DNA of 64,000 nt, taken from contig CAZSXW010000002.1 in NCBI GenBank assembly GCA_964610385.1, positions 248,001 through 312,000 on the forward strand. The letters run 5' to 3'. The stretch is from CAZBSE01 sp964610385. GTDB lineage: Bacteria; Actinomycetota; Humimicrobiia; Humimicrobiales; Humimicrobiaceae. The notes below the pieces were generated by a model. The model saw only the letters and a program-made list of their open reading frames with translations, was not told the DNA's origin and ran no database searches. A program made the translations under genes and the position numbers. This document shows, piece by piece, positions 43,349-52,887 of this stretch; position 1 is the first letter of the stretch, and every line of letters begins with the position of its first letter.

Positions 43349-45559
43349 TTACTTTCTTGGTAATATTCTAAAAGCATCATAAACCGAGTCCACAAGTTTT
43401 ATATTATCTATAACATCTTTTAAAATATATTTATTGCTTATCTCTATCAAAAACCTGAACTTGACATGCCCTTTCTTATCTATGTTTAATGAATGTGCCC
43501 TCAGTATATTTATATCATACTCACTTATGACATTAGTGATATCCCTTAGAAGTTTGGTTCTGTCCAGAGCTTCTATCTGTATCTCGGCATTAAATTTATA
43601 GGGAGCCTTCTTATCCCACTCGACCTCGATAAATCTCTGCTTTTCCGAACTCATCAAAGTATTGACATTATTGCAGTCTACTCTGTGCACCGAAATACCC
43701 TTTCCCCTGGTGATGTAACCTATGATACTATCTCCCGGTACTGGATTGCAGCACTTGGCTATAGTCACTAGCACATCCCTCATTCCTTTTACCCTGACAC
43801 CGCTGCTCTTTTTCTCCTCAGCTTCTTTTCTGTATATATCTTCGATAGCCAGCTCTTTTTTGGGTTCCTCCTGGCTTAATTTTTTTACAACCCTGGTAAA
43901 GACCTGATGAGCCGAAACCCGGTGTGAACCAATGCTTCTGAAGAGAGTATCCATTTTGTTAAAATTCATTTCTCTTGCTACTTCTTCTAATATCTCCAGG
44001 GGTACATTTTTAAAAGTAAGCCCGTTTTTCCTCAGTATTTTCAGCATTATATCCCTGCCTATATTATAAGTCTCCTGCCTTTGTTCCTTGCTGAACCACT
44101 GCTTTATCTTATTCCTTGCCCTTGAAGTCTTAACTACATTAAGCCAGTCCCTGCTTGGACCCTTCTTGGTCTTGGAAACGATTATTTCCACGATATCACC
44201 ATTCTGAAGGACAGTCTCAATAGGAACCATGTTCCCGTTTATCTTTGCCCCAATGGTATTATGACCGATATCGGTATGTATCTGATAGGCAAAGTCAATT
44301 GTGGTCGCACCTCTGGGAAGGTTTACCACTCTTCCCTTGGGAGTAAAAACAAATACTTCTTCCTCAAATAAATCCAATTTTAGAGATTCCATATAATCCT
44401 GGGGGTCCTTAAGTTCCTTCTGCCAGTCCAGTACCTGCCTGATCCAGGCCACTCTTTTATCAAATTCACTTGGTTTTTTAAGGTTGCCTTCTTTGTATTT
44501 ATAATGGGCAGCGATTCCATATTCTGCAAATTTATGCATCTCAAATGTTCTTATTTGTATTTCAAGAGGTTTTCCTTTTTCCCCTATGACAGTAGTGTGA
44601 AGGGATTGATACATATTGAATTTGGGATTGGCGATAAAATCCTTGAACCTCCCCGGTACAGGCTTCCATAGAGAATGTATTATTCCAAGTACTTCATAAC
44701 AACTTTTGACATCATTTACTATTATCCTAATGGCTATTATGTCGTAAATATCTTCAAACTTCCTATTCTGCTTTATGATTTTATTATAGGCACTGTAATA
44801 AGTCTTTATTCTGCCACTCACATCCGCTGATATTTTTAATTCTCTCAGCTTTTTATTGACAACTTTTATTGCCTCATCTACCAGAGATTTCCTTTCCTCG
44901 ATCTTTTCGTCGAACATTTTCTTTATTTTTTTATACTCCTTTGGATACAAATATTTAAAACTCAGGTTCTCCAGTTCTGACTTTATTTGATATATTCCCA
45001 ATCTGTGAGCAATAGGCGCATATACTTCCAGGGTTTCCATTGAATTCTTTATTCTTTTTTCCTCAGTCAACGGATATAAAGTCCTCATATTGTGAAGACG
45101 GTCGGCAAGTTTTACCAGTATTATCCTTACATCTTCGGACATCGCTATTATCATTTTTCTTATATTACTTACCTGCTGTTCTTCTTTACTGTCAAAAACC
45201 AGCTTATCCAGTTTAGTCACGCCGTTTATTATATTGGCAGTTTTTTGTCCAAAATCCTTCTTGGCCATTTCCATGCTGTAATCGGTGTCTTCTATCACAT
45301 CATGCAAAATCGCAGATATGATAGATGTCTGGTCCAGCTCAATATCGGCCAGTATCTGGGCTACTTCCAGTGGATGTACTACAAAGGGCTCGCCCGATTT
45401 TCTATACTGATCCTTATGATATTTCTTTGAGACCTGATAGGCCTTAAATAGCAGCTGCTCATCCAATCCGGGATTATAAGACTTGATTTTTTTTACCAGT
45501 CTTTTAAATATCGAATCGGTATTTATTTTTTTTGTTCTATCGTTTAGGTTCAAATCCAT
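43349..45559 (-). CDS. rel: bifunctional (p)ppGpp synthetase/hydrolase Rel
   Basis: A 736-residue long RSH protein. The hydrolase HD domain is intact (HP at 62-63, HD at 86-87, ED at 90-91). The synthetase domain includes DIYDIIAIRIIV and KFNMYQSLHTTVIG. TGS (FTPKGRVVNLPRGATTIDFAYQIHT), a Zn-finger/conserved-Cys region (CCNPVPGDSIIGY) and a C-terminal ACT domain follow. Both catalytic halves are conserved, so it should make and degrade (p)ppGpp according to ribosome state. The single-Rel arrangement near secDF and hisS is the actinobacterial one. Confidence 0.96.
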   Translation of the reverse strand: MDLNLNDRTKKINTDSIFKRLVKKIKSYNPGLDEQLLFKAYQVSKKYHKDQYRKSGEPFVVHPLEVAQILADIELDQTSIISAILHDVIEDTDYSMEMAKKDFGQKTANIINGVTKLDKLVFDSKEEQQVSNIRKMIIAMSEDVRIILVKLADRLHNMRTLYPLTEEKRIKNSMETLEVYAPIAHRLGIYQIKSELENLSFKYLYPKEYKKIKKMFDEKIEERKSLVDEAIKVVNKKLRELKISADVSGRIKTYYSAYNKIIKQNRKFEDIYDIIAIRIIVNDVKSCYEVLGIIHSLWKPVPGRFKDFIANPKFNMYQSLHTTVIGEKGKPLEIQIRTFEMHKFAEYGIAAHYKYKEGNLKKPSEFDKRVAWIRQVLDWQKELKDPQDYMESLKLDLFEEEVFVFTPKGRVVNLPRGATTIDFAYQIHTDIGHNTIGAKINGNMVPIETVLQNGDIVEIIVSKTKKGPSRDWLNVVKTSRARNKIKQWFSKEQRQETYNIGRDIMLKILRKNGLTFKNVPLEILEEVAREMNFNKMDTLFRSIGSHRVSAHQVFTRVVKKLSQEEPKKELAIEDIYRKEAEEKKSSGVRVKGMRDVLVTIAKCCNPVPGDSIIGYITRGKGISVHRVDCNNVNTLMSSEKQRFIEVEWDKKAPYKFNAEIQIEALDRTKLLRDITNVISEYDINILRAHSLNIDKKGHVKFRFLIEISNKYILKDVIDNIKLVDSVYDAFRILPRK

Positions 45560-45614
45560 TTTATTTTAATTATCGACTATAAATAATTATTATTATAAAA
45601 CATTTTCAATTTCT

Positions 45615-47345
45615 CTAAAATAAATCTATTATCACCAGCTGTACCATTTCCAGATCATTCCAGGTGTCCTTCCTTATTTTATAGAGCATGGAGATTTTAT
45701 TGCCTGGTATAATCTTTTCCTTGACCGCTTCAGTTATTCTGAAAATGACTGCATCCAGGACTTTCCCCGAATTTATCAGTTTCAACTTTACATGCTTCCC
45801 GCTCGATAAATAATAAAAATCCGATATGGTACAACCTCCGGTTATAAAATTCGGTTCTGGATTACCCTTGCCAAAAGGTTTGAGGAGGTCCAGATTATTC
45901 AGGACATTCTGGTCTATATCGTCAAAGTTTATTTCCATATCATAGAAATATTTTTTTTCAATATCTTCATCCTTGATCTCTTCAAAAGCTATATCCAGCA
46001 TCTTCTTATAAAAATTATCGAAATTTACTGACTTCATTCTTATCCCGCACGCTGTTCTGTGCCCACCAAACCTGTCAAACAATCCCGACATGGAAATAAG
46101 GGTGCCATATAAATCAAAATTATCAGTACTCCTGCCAGAACCTTTGAGTTCGCCTTTAATCTCTTTAAATAGGATTGTCGGTATATTGAATCTCTTGACA
46201 ATATCGGAAGCTACAATTCCCAGAACTCCCTCATTCCAATTTTCTGATTTATCTATAAATATTTTCTTTTCTTTTATCACTTGATTAAAATCATTGTTTT
46301 CAATTATCTCATTTAATATCTTCTTCTGGATATCCTGCCTCTTTTCATTAAAAGAATTAAGTTCATCCAATATGCTTGCCTTACTTCCTGCTTCGCTGCT
46401 CAAAAGGTCAAAGCCGCTTTTTGCATTTCTGATCCTTCCTGCCGCATTCAGTCTTGGGGCTATTACAAAACCTACATCATATTCGTCTATATTCTCCTTG
46501 TCTTTAAGTACCGAATCTACCATCTCTTTAAGTCCGGGGTTTTTAGTTCTTTTTATCATATTGATGCCTTTTTTTACTATCGCCCTGTTTTCATCTACAA
46601 GAGGCATAAGATCTGAAACAGTAGAAACAGCGACCAGATCAAGTAGACTGGTAAGGTAGTCCTTTTCAAATTCACTCTTAAACTTACTATCCAGAGACCT
46701 TAATACAGCCATGATGAATTTAAAGGTCACTCCAGCACCGCTTAGATGCTGGAACGGATATTTTGAACCTTTTACTCTGGGGTTGACTATAATATAGTCC
46801 TCTCTGGAATTATCGTGCAGCACAGATTGATTGTGATGGTCACAGACTATGACATCCGGACCGGCATTACTGGTCAAGAAATCCATTACACTGGAACTGT
46901 TGGTGCCGCAATCCACACAGATAAGCAAATTATACTTTCCTTCGGCAGATATTTTTTTATAAAAATCAAGACCAAGGTCATAGCCTTCTAAAAATCTGTC
47001 CGGAATATAAGCTTCCGCATCCAATCTCAGCTTTTTTAAAAAGTTATACATCATGGCAGTGCTGATTATTCCATCAGCATCATAATCTCCGAATATCAAT
47101 ACATTTTCTTTATTGCATATCGATTTTAACAATCTTTTTACACCTTTCTCAATACCGGGAAGCAGAACCGGATCATGCAATTGCTTTACCTGCGGATGTA
47201 AAAAGGATTTTATCTCTTCTGTTGTGATTATGCCTCTGGCCGCAAGTATATTTATTAAAATCCGGTTGTAGCCTGTATCCTCTGACAATTCCTTGTCAGC
47301 TTTTTTCATGCTTCTTTGCTTCCAGCAGGCGGGAAAAATTGTCAT
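45615..47345 (-). CDS. recJ: single-stranded-DNA-specific exonuclease RecJ
   Basis: A 576-residue DHH-family 5'-3' exonuclease. The DHH domain shows FGDYDADGIIS (~82-92), VDCGTN and CDHHNQS. The DHHA1 domain has GGHRTACGIRMK (~413-424), and the C-terminal OB fold is present. The first ~12 residues (MTIFPACWKQRS) precede normal sequence and the start could be the internal Met. It starts only 2 nt after secF. The secDF-recJ-rel order is known from Gram-positive genomes. Confidence 0.93.
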   Translation of the reverse strand: MTIFPACWKQRSMKKADKELSEDTGYNRILINILAARGIITTEEIKSFLHPQVKQLHDPVLLPGIEKGVKRLLKSICNKENVLIFGDYDADGIISTAMMYNFLKKLRLDAEAYIPDRFLEGYDLGLDFYKKISAEGKYNLLICVDCGTNSSSVMDFLTSNAGPDVIVCDHHNQSVLHDNSREDYIIVNPRVKGSKYPFQHLSGAGVTFKFIMAVLRSLDSKFKSEFEKDYLTSLLDLVAVSTVSDLMPLVDENRAIVKKGINMIKRTKNPGLKEMVDSVLKDKENIDEYDVGFVIAPRLNAAGRIRNAKSGFDLLSSEAGSKASILDELNSFNEKRQDIQKKILNEIIENNDFNQVIKEKKIFIDKSENWNEGVLGIVASDIVKRFNIPTILFKEIKGELKGSGRSTDNFDLYGTLISMSGLFDRFGGHRTACGIRMKSVNFDNFYKKMLDIAFEEIKDEDIEKKYFYDMEINFDDIDQNVLNNLDLLKPFGKGNPEPNFITGGCTISDFYYLSSGKHVKLKLINSGKVLDAVIFRITEAVKEKIIPGNKISMLYKIRKDTWNDLEMVQLVIIDLF

Positions 47346-47347
47346 CG

Positions 47348-48271
47348 CTATTTTTTATACTTTGGGAACCTGTTATTCCATGATACCAGAATAGGACTGG
47401 CAAAAAATATAGAGGAATACGTCCCGCTTATTATTCCAATAGTAAGTGCCAGTGCAAAATCTTTTAAAGCTGAAGTACCTAATATGAGAAGTAGAACAAC
47501 GGGGAACAGTGTAGTAAGGGAAGTATTTATCGACCTAGAAAGAGTCACGTTCACCGAGTTATTTACCACTCTGCTATAACCTAATCTTCCCGTAAATGCG
47601 GTGTTCTCCCTTATTCTATCAAATACTACAATGGTGTCATTTAATGAATAACCTATTATGGTAAGAATTGCCGCAATTGTAGAAGTGTTTATCTCACGAT
47701 TTAAAATGGCATATACGCCGATAGTCACCAGTACATCATGTATCAACGCCAGGATCGCTGCAGCTCCGAACCTGAATTCAAATCTTATCCACACATAGAT
47801 AAGGATCCCAGCTATGCTTATACCAATGGCCATCAAGGCATTATTGATCAGTATTCTGCTGAATCCAGGATCTACAGTCCTGTCCTGAAGCGGCTCTCCG
47901 ACTACTCCTATTCTTTCATCCAAAAGGTTAATTATCTTTTCTTTCTCTTCCGTCGATATAGGTTCTCCTAATTCCTTTGACTTTATCCTAATAATAAACC
48001 TGTTAGATTCTGTCTGAACCAGATCAGTCTTTACCATCTGTAATATCGCACTGCCGTAACCCAGGTCATTCATTACTTCCCGTACTTCGGAAACATTTAC
48101 CTCTTTTCCAAATTCCAACTCAAGTAAAGAACCGCCCAGAAAATCAATACCCAGGTTAAAGCCGCCTCTTAAGAAATAACCGGCAATACCTATGATTATC
48201 ACTGCCATGGATATAATAAACCATATCTTTCTTTTAGCGATAAAATTAAAATTAATATTTCTAAATCTCAA
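47348..48271 (-). CDS. secF: preprotein translocase subunit SecF
   Basis: A 307-residue RND-type membrane protein with six helices. The D1-like LGIDFLGGSLLELEF (~38-52), the periplasmic P4 domain (~55-130), and the D4/D6 regions with IIGYSLNDTIVVFDRIREN are intact. It works with SecD to use the ion gradient in late translocation. The gap after secD is 3 nt. Length is normal. Confidence 0.95.
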   Translation of the reverse strand: MRFRNINFNFIAKRKIWFIISMAVIIIGIAGYFLRGGFNLGIDFLGGSLLELEFGKEVNVSEVREVMNDLGYGSAILQMVKTDLVQTESNRFIIRIKSKELGEPISTEEKEKIINLLDERIGVVGEPLQDRTVDPGFSRILINNALMAIGISIAGILIYVWIRFEFRFGAAAILALIHDVLVTIGVYAILNREINTSTIAAILTIIGYSLNDTIVVFDRIRENTAFTGRLGYSRVVNNSVNVTLSRSINTSLTTLFPVVLLLILGTSALKDFALALTIGIISGTYSSIFFASPILVSWNNRFPKYKK

Positions 48272-48274
48272 ATT

Positions 48275-49882
48275 CTATTCGCTTCTCCTTGTCCTGATAC
48301 CCATAAAACCTGGCGTTGTGATCCTCGGCACCCCTGACATAAGAAACAATAATGACCTGGTAAACAGAAGACTTACTACCATACTTATTACCACACCCAG
48401 GCTTAATGTGACTGCAAAACCCCTTATCGGCCCGGTACCGAATCTGTACAGCGCAGCCGCTGTTATTAAAGTGGTAACATTGGAGTCTATAATAGTCCTG
48501 AGAGCATTTCTAAAGCCGTCTCCTACCGCTATCCTGGGAGATTTTTCTTTTAATATCTCTTCTTTTATTCTTTCAAAAATGATGACATTTGCATCTACTG
48601 CCATGCCTATAGTAAGTATCATTCCGGCGATCCCGGGCAGGGTAAGGGCAGCTCCTATCCCGGCTATAATACCCCAGAACAATATAATATAGATCATAAG
48701 ACTTACCGTGGAAACAAATCCAAGTCCCCGGTAATAAGAAACCATAAATGCAATTATTAATATAAGACCTGCAATTCCTGCATATAGGCCTCTGTTTAAT
48801 GAATCCCTTCCAAGGGTGGGACCAACTGTACTGCTTTCTTCTAGCTGAAGAGTTATGGGCAGTGCTCCGGTCTGCAGGACTATCTCGATATTCTTTGCTT
48901 CTTCAATGCTGTCGATTCCGGTGATCTCTGCTTCCCCGTCTTCTATGGGAACTTTTATATATGGAGCAGATTCAATCTCCTCATCCAAAACTATGGCCAG
49001 GTTCCTTCCGATGTTTTTCGAAGTGACCTCAGCAAATTTTTCTACTCCTTCATCTTTAAAACTTAATAAAACCCTTATGGAACCGTAGCTGTCATACCCG
49101 GCAACTGCCCTTGCAAGATCTTCTCCGGTTAAAAGAACCTGCTCGACCACTGTTGCTGCGCCTGTCCTTGAATCGATCAGTACTTCTCCTGTCACATTTC
49201 CTTGTTGGTAATCGACAAGCTGCAGCTCCCTTGTCTCCTGATTATAGATTATTTTTCCAATGATTTTTTCACTTTCAATACCGGTATCAGTTCCTTGAGT
49301 TTCTTCTTCCTGGTTTTCCTCCTCATCATATTCAACAAGAAGTATCTCCTGGGTATCAGGATCGGTTATAAGCTCTCCTACTATGTTAAAGGCTTCTCCT
49401 GACATCATTGCATTTATATCATCGACCAATAAGACCTGTTCGGAATCGGGGTCTATCAGCAGCTGCCCCTTCTCATAATCAAATTCTATATAGTCCCATT
49501 TCTGTTCACTCAGAGAGATAAAAGTGCCCATGACAAGCCTAAATTCAAGTTCGGCAGTCTTTCCTATTATTTCTTTTGCCGTATCGGGGTCTTCAACTCC
49601 CGGCAGCTGGATCACTATATTATTGTGGTGGTCTTTTGTCACCAGCGGTTCCGAAACTCCAAGCCTGTCTATCCTTTCCGTTATGGTTTCTATAGTACGC
49701 TCAAGCTTTGCCTCCGGAATTTCTTCTTCTTCACCGCTTTGAACGGGTTTTAAAATAATCTGGGTCCCGCCTTTAAGGTCGAGTCCCAGATTAATAGATT
49801 CGGTAAGTATGTAGTATAGGCTCATACCTACTATTAATATAAATATTACAATAATAGTAATATTAACTTTTTTATTTCTCAT
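48275..49882 (-). CDS. secD: preprotein translocase subunit SecD with a repetitive insertion in the P1 domain
   Basis: A 535-residue SecD. GLDLKGGTQIILK (33-45), the P1 base (ITERIDRLGVSEP), and the C-terminal helices with GMAVDANVIIFERIKEE are all present. Between ELEFRLVMGT (~111-120) and LTGEDLARAV (~251-260), which are nearly adjacent in short SecDs, lies ~130 residues with four imperfect copies of a beta-hairpin-like unit (about 139-153, 169-183, 209-223, 232-246). This would enlarge the P1 head. Otherwise it is a normal SecD, cotranscribed with yajC (5-nt gap) and secF. Confidence 0.94.
   Translation of the reverse strand: MRNKKVNITIIVIFILIVGMSLYYILTESINLGLDLKGGTQIILKPVQSGEEEEIPEAKLERTIETITERIDRLGVSEPLVTKDHHNNIVIQLPGVEDPDTAKEIIGKTAELEFRLVMGTFISLSEQKWDYIEFDYEKGQLLIDPDSEQVLLVDDINAMMSGEAFNIVGELITDPDTQEILLVEYDEEENQEEETQGTDTGIESEKIIGKIIYNQETRELQLVDYQQGNVTGEVLIDSRTGAATVVEQVLLTGEDLARAVAGYDSYGSIRVLLSFKDEGVEKFAEVTSKNIGRNLAIVLDEEIESAPYIKVPIEDGEAEITGIDSIEEAKNIEIVLQTGALPITLQLEESSTVGPTLGRDSLNRGLYAGIAGLILIIAFMVSYYRGLGFVSTVSLMIYIILFWGIIAGIGAALTLPGIAGMILTIGMAVDANVIIFERIKEEILKEKSPRIAVGDGFRNALRTIIDSNVTTLITAAALYRFGTGPIRGFAVTLSLGVVISMVVSLLFTRSLLFLMSGVPRITTPGFMGIRTRRSE
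49145..49468 (-). repeat. four tandem imperfect repeats inside secD
   Basis: Encodes residues 139-246 of SecD. Each unit reads roughly G-x-[LI]-[LI]-x-[DN]-x-x-[TS]-x4-[LV]-V: GQLLIDPDSEQVLLV, GELITDPDTQEILLV, GKIIYNQETRELQLV and GEVLIDSRTGAATVV. Spacings are 30, 40 and 23 residues, the longest gap holding a Glu/Thr-rich linker. The repeats are visible at protein level only and have diverged at DNA level. Confidence 0.7.
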
Positions 49883-49887
49883 ATATC

Positions 49888-50310
49888 CTATTGAGTTGTT
49901 TTCTTGGAAACAGCACTTTTGCTTACTTTTACATCAACACCGCTGGCAATGGTGATTATAATCGCATCGTCTCTTATATCTTTAATCCGGCCGTGGAATC
50001 CACCTATAGTAACTACCTCATCGCCTCTCTGCAGGCTGGACATCAATTCCTGGGCCTTTTTCGATCTTACCCTCTGCGGTCTTATTAAAAGAAAATAAAA
50101 TGCTACGACTAAAATTGCCAGCCAGATCCATGTTCCATAATTTGAAAATATACTGGCAAATGTTCCAGTTTCTTCTGTATCAGTTCCTCCAGCTGTTTCA
50201 CCTTCATCTGTTGTTGTAGGAAAACAGGCCACACTCAAAGAACCCAGACTTATTATTAATATGCTGATAATCAGTGTATTAATAATCCTTTTAGATAACC
50301 TCATGATCAC
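49888..50310 (-). CDS. yajC: preprotein translocase subunit YajC with an extra N-terminal hydrophobic segment
   Basis: A 140-residue YajC. The core is normal: a membrane helix (~62-82) followed by FLLIRPQRVRSKKAQELMSS and the small beta domain GDEVVTIGGFHGRI. Unusually, a second hydrophobic stretch (~12-28) precedes it and ends at C29 in LSVAC, then a Thr/Glu/Gly linker (~30-50). This looks like a signal peptide, possibly a lipoprotein signal, though the lipobox is imperfect. YajC usually begins directly at its single helix. It is the first gene of yajC-secD-secF. Confidence 0.92.
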   Translation of the reverse strand: MIMRLSKRIINTLIISILIISLGSLSVACFPTTTDEGETAGGTDTEETGTFASIFSNYGTWIWLAILVVAFYFLLIRPQRVRSKKAQELMSSLQRGDEVVTIGGFHGRIKDIRDDAIIITIASGVDVKVSKSAVSKKTTQ

Positions 50311-50470
50311 CCCTTAAAAATAATTGTTATTTTAAAGATTAAACTACTATTATTAACTTTTTTAAATATTTTGCAAATATTTATACAAAAACTATTTTAA
50401 CCCAAGCTTTTTTACTATACAACACCTGCAGCTCTAAAAACTTCCCTTGATTTTAAGCCAGGTACCTGCT

Positions 50471-51610
50471 TTAGTCCCCGTTATATTCTTTTATAAATCC
50501 TTTCCTAAAATCGCTAAATTCTCCTGACATAATTGCATCTCTGGCCCGGCTGACCAGATTGAAAATAAAATGAAGGTTATGGACTGTAAGCAGTATGCTT
50601 GCCAGTATCTCCCTGCTTCTAAACAAATGCTTGACATATGCCCTGCTGTAATTTCTGCAGGTATAGCATTTGCATTTTTCATCCAGTGGGCTAAAATCAT
50701 AAAGATATCTATTATTTTTTATATTTATCCTTCCCTTTGAAGTAAAAGCACTACCGTTTCTGGAAATCCTTGTCGGCATCACACAATCAAACATATCGAT
50801 TCCGCTTCCTACTGCCTCTATTATACCCAAAGGATCTCCCAGCCCCATAAAATACAGAGGTTTGCAGGTATCCAGATATCCGACTGTGTATTTCAGCAAA
50901 TCAAAAGTCTGATGCTTTTCTTCACCAACGCTTAGACCTCCCAGAGCTATACCATCAAATCCCATCTCGGAAATGGACTCGGCACAAAATCTTCTAAGTT
51001 TTTTTATGAATCCTCCCTGGACGATCCCAAACATCCTGAGTTTACCGGTCATTCCCATTTCATTCCTTTTCCTAAGTGATGCCTCTGCCCAATTTAAAGT
51101 CCTTTTTGCAGCGTCCATAGTATAACCGTAATCCTCATTGAAAGGGATACACTCGTCAAGGACCATCATAATATCCGAACCTATCTGGTACTGCATCTCT
51201 ATTACCTTTTCAGGAGTGAAAAAATGTTTTGACCCATCTATTATTGACCTGAATTCTACACCATCATTAAACACTTTTTTTATTTTACTTAAGCTAAATA
51301 CCTGAAACCCTCCGCTGTCAGTTAAAATGCTTCTCTTCCAGTTCATAAATCTGTGAAGCCCGCCTGCTTTTTTAATCACTTCTATCCCGGGCTGAAGGTA
51401 AAGGTGGTAAAGATTTCCAAGTATGATCTGACATCCGGTTTTATACAGCATCTCATTGGTCACTGCTTTTACCGTTGCTTTAGTTCCTACCGGCATAAAT
51501 ACCGGTGTTTTTATACTTCCTCTTTCTGTTGTTATTATGCCTGCCCTTGCAGGTGACCTGCTGTCTTTTTTTATGACTTTAAAAAAAGTCAAGACTTTTC
51601 TCCATTCCAA
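50471..51610 (-). CDS. tgt: tRNA-guanine transglycosylase
   Basis: A 379-residue queuine/preQ1 transglycosylase that swaps G34 in GUN-anticodon tRNAs. The TIM barrel has ILTDSGGFQVFSL with the general-base Asp, IGSDIMMVLDEC, GGLSVGE, and the nucleophile region DMFDCVMPTR. The zinc site is CKCYTC...H near residues 312-345. It normally adjoins queA, but here the two are ~6 kb apart, with a set of unrelated genes between them. A 160-nt gap separates it from yajC. Confidence 0.95.
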   Translation of the reverse strand: MEWRKVLTFFKVIKKDSRSPARAGIITTERGSIKTPVFMPVGTKATVKAVTNEMLYKTGCQIILGNLYHLYLQPGIEVIKKAGGLHRFMNWKRSILTDSGGFQVFSLSKIKKVFNDGVEFRSIIDGSKHFFTPEKVIEMQYQIGSDIMMVLDECIPFNEDYGYTMDAAKRTLNWAEASLRKRNEMGMTGKLRMFGIVQGGFIKKLRRFCAESISEMGFDGIALGGLSVGEEKHQTFDLLKYTVGYLDTCKPLYFMGLGDPLGIIEAVGSGIDMFDCVMPTRISRNGSAFTSKGRINIKNNRYLYDFSPLDEKCKCYTCRNYSRAYVKHLFRSREILASILLTVHNLHFIFNLVSRARDAIMSGEFSDFRKGFIKEYNGD

Positions 51611-51626
51611 TTGATATCTGCCTGTT

Positions 51627-52721
51627 TTACTTTGGAACCTTAGGTATTACTAATGATTCGACCCACTCCCTGTTGTTCCAGAGTGCACATCCGTTTCTCG
51701 TTTCATTTAACTTATTGTGATTTTCTCTTATTACTCTAAGCAAATCTGACCTTAGAGCATCTTTTAATATTATGTCCTTTAAATTGGTATCTGAATACGG
51801 AGCAACTGGACATGGCTCAAGATCTCCCTCAGGACTAATATGAATGAATCCCCTGCCCGCCGACAGGCATCCTCCGAATTTATCTTCATTTCCCGGAAAA
51901 GTAATAAAAATACCTGGATAATTTGATTCAAATTCAGCCATTGAATCCAATAGTTTTTCCCTTTCATATTTATTTATTGCCAGATGCTCAGTATTTTTCT
52001 CCACGGGAACATACTCTAAAAAGAAGAAAAATTTACATCCCTTATCTATTAAGTCCCTAATAAAAACATCATCAGTCAATATATTAAAGTTATTTTTACT
52101 TATTGTAACAGATATCCCAAAAGGAATTCTTTTGTATCTAAGCCTGCCCATTGCTTCTTGAACTTTGTGGTATACTCCTTTGCCTCTTCTATTATCAGTC
52201 TCCAGCTTCGTGCCTTCCATACTGATTACCGGAAATAAGTTCTTTTGCTCATTAAAGTCTTTTATTATCTCTTCATTTATTAATTGACCATTAGTGAATA
52301 AAAGAAAAATAATATCCGGAAATTTTTTTATTACTTTCAGCAGCCCTGGTCTCATCAATGGTTCCCCGCCAGCTATCATAATAAATGATATACCGAGCTC
52401 CTTGGCTTCTCTGAAAATTTCCAGCCACTTTTCATTTTTAACTTCATAAGAACTTGGTTTATTGTTAAGTCTTTTATTGGCATTGAAATAGCAACCCTTA
52501 CATTTAAGATTGCATCTTTTAGTCACACTTGCAATCATGATAGGAGGTACATTGATTCCCCTCTTTTTCCAGTTTGACCTTAATTTCATAGCTCTTTTCT
52601 GCCACCGGATTGCTTTTAAAAATAAGAATAGGTAGGATAACGATATATCTGCTCTTAACACTCTTAATATATTACTGTAATTTTTTGTAATAGAATTATT
52701 AATGGAATTTATGTAATTCAT
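51627..52721 (-). CDS. radical SAM protein with SPASM/twitch-like C-terminus
   Basis: A 364-residue radical SAM enzyme. The cluster motif CNLKCKGC gives C70, C74 and C77. The SAM motif AGGEPLMRPGLL (~115-126) and NNFNILTDDVF follow. The C-terminal region has GGCLSAGRGFIHISPEGDLEPC, resembling a SPASM or twitch half-domain with a few Cys for an auxiliary cluster. Before the barrel is a basic amphipathic N-terminus (~20-60). The substrate is unknown; relatives modify peptides, cofactors or lipids. It is transcribed divergently from the 12-codon gene at 52888 and lies 16 nt upstream of tgt. Confidence 0.82.
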   Translation of the reverse strand: MNYINSINNSITKNYSNILRVLRADISLSYLFLFLKAIRWQKRAMKLRSNWKKRGINVPPIMIASVTKRCNLKCKGCYFNANKRLNNKPSSYEVKNEKWLEIFREAKELGISFIMIAGGEPLMRPGLLKVIKKFPDIIFLLFTNGQLINEEIIKDFNEQKNLFPVISMEGTKLETDNRRGKGVYHKVQEAMGRLRYKRIPFGISVTISKNNFNILTDDVFIRDLIDKGCKFFFFLEYVPVEKNTEHLAINKYEREKLLDSMAEFESNYPGIFITFPGNEDKFGGCLSAGRGFIHISPEGDLEPCPVAPYSDTNLKDIILKDALRSDLLRVIRENHNKLNETRNGCALWNNREWVESLVIPKVPK

Positions 52722-52805
52722 ATCACTAACATGGTTATTTATCTTATCTAAAAATTGTCTGAAATATTCTATACTTTTTAAAAAGATTAGTAAAATAAAG
52801 TTTTA

Positions 52806-52834
52806 TTGACTTTTTAATACTTTTAAAATATTAT
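52806..52834 (+). promoter_or_regulatory. strong promoter of the small lysine-rich peptide gene
   Basis: TTGACT (52806-52811), a 17-nt spacer and TATTAT (52829-52834). Both hexamers match consensus in five of six positions and the spacing is ideal. The expected start (~52841) is the first base of the hairpin described next. The same hexamer pair occurs at the pilD promoter. Confidence 0.7.
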
Positions 52835-52840
52835 TAGCGC

Positions 52841-52863
52841 GATATCTGCAAAAGTAGATATCA
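52841..52863 (+). promoter_or_regulatory. 5'-end hairpin of the small transcript
   Basis: GATATCTGC (52841-52849) pairs with GTAGATATC (52854-52862) around an AAAA loop, nine base pairs with one G-U. It would begin at the first transcribed base, as in the 5' stabilising stems of long-lived bacterial messages. It could also be a structural element if the transcript is an sRNA. Confidence 0.55.
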
Positions 52864-52887
52864 TCCTTCGAAATAGAAGAGGTAAAA

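Noticed and set aside
50400..50480. Terminator after tgt
   Set aside because: Only a bulged 6-7 bp repeat around GGTACC is present, with no U run at the right distance.
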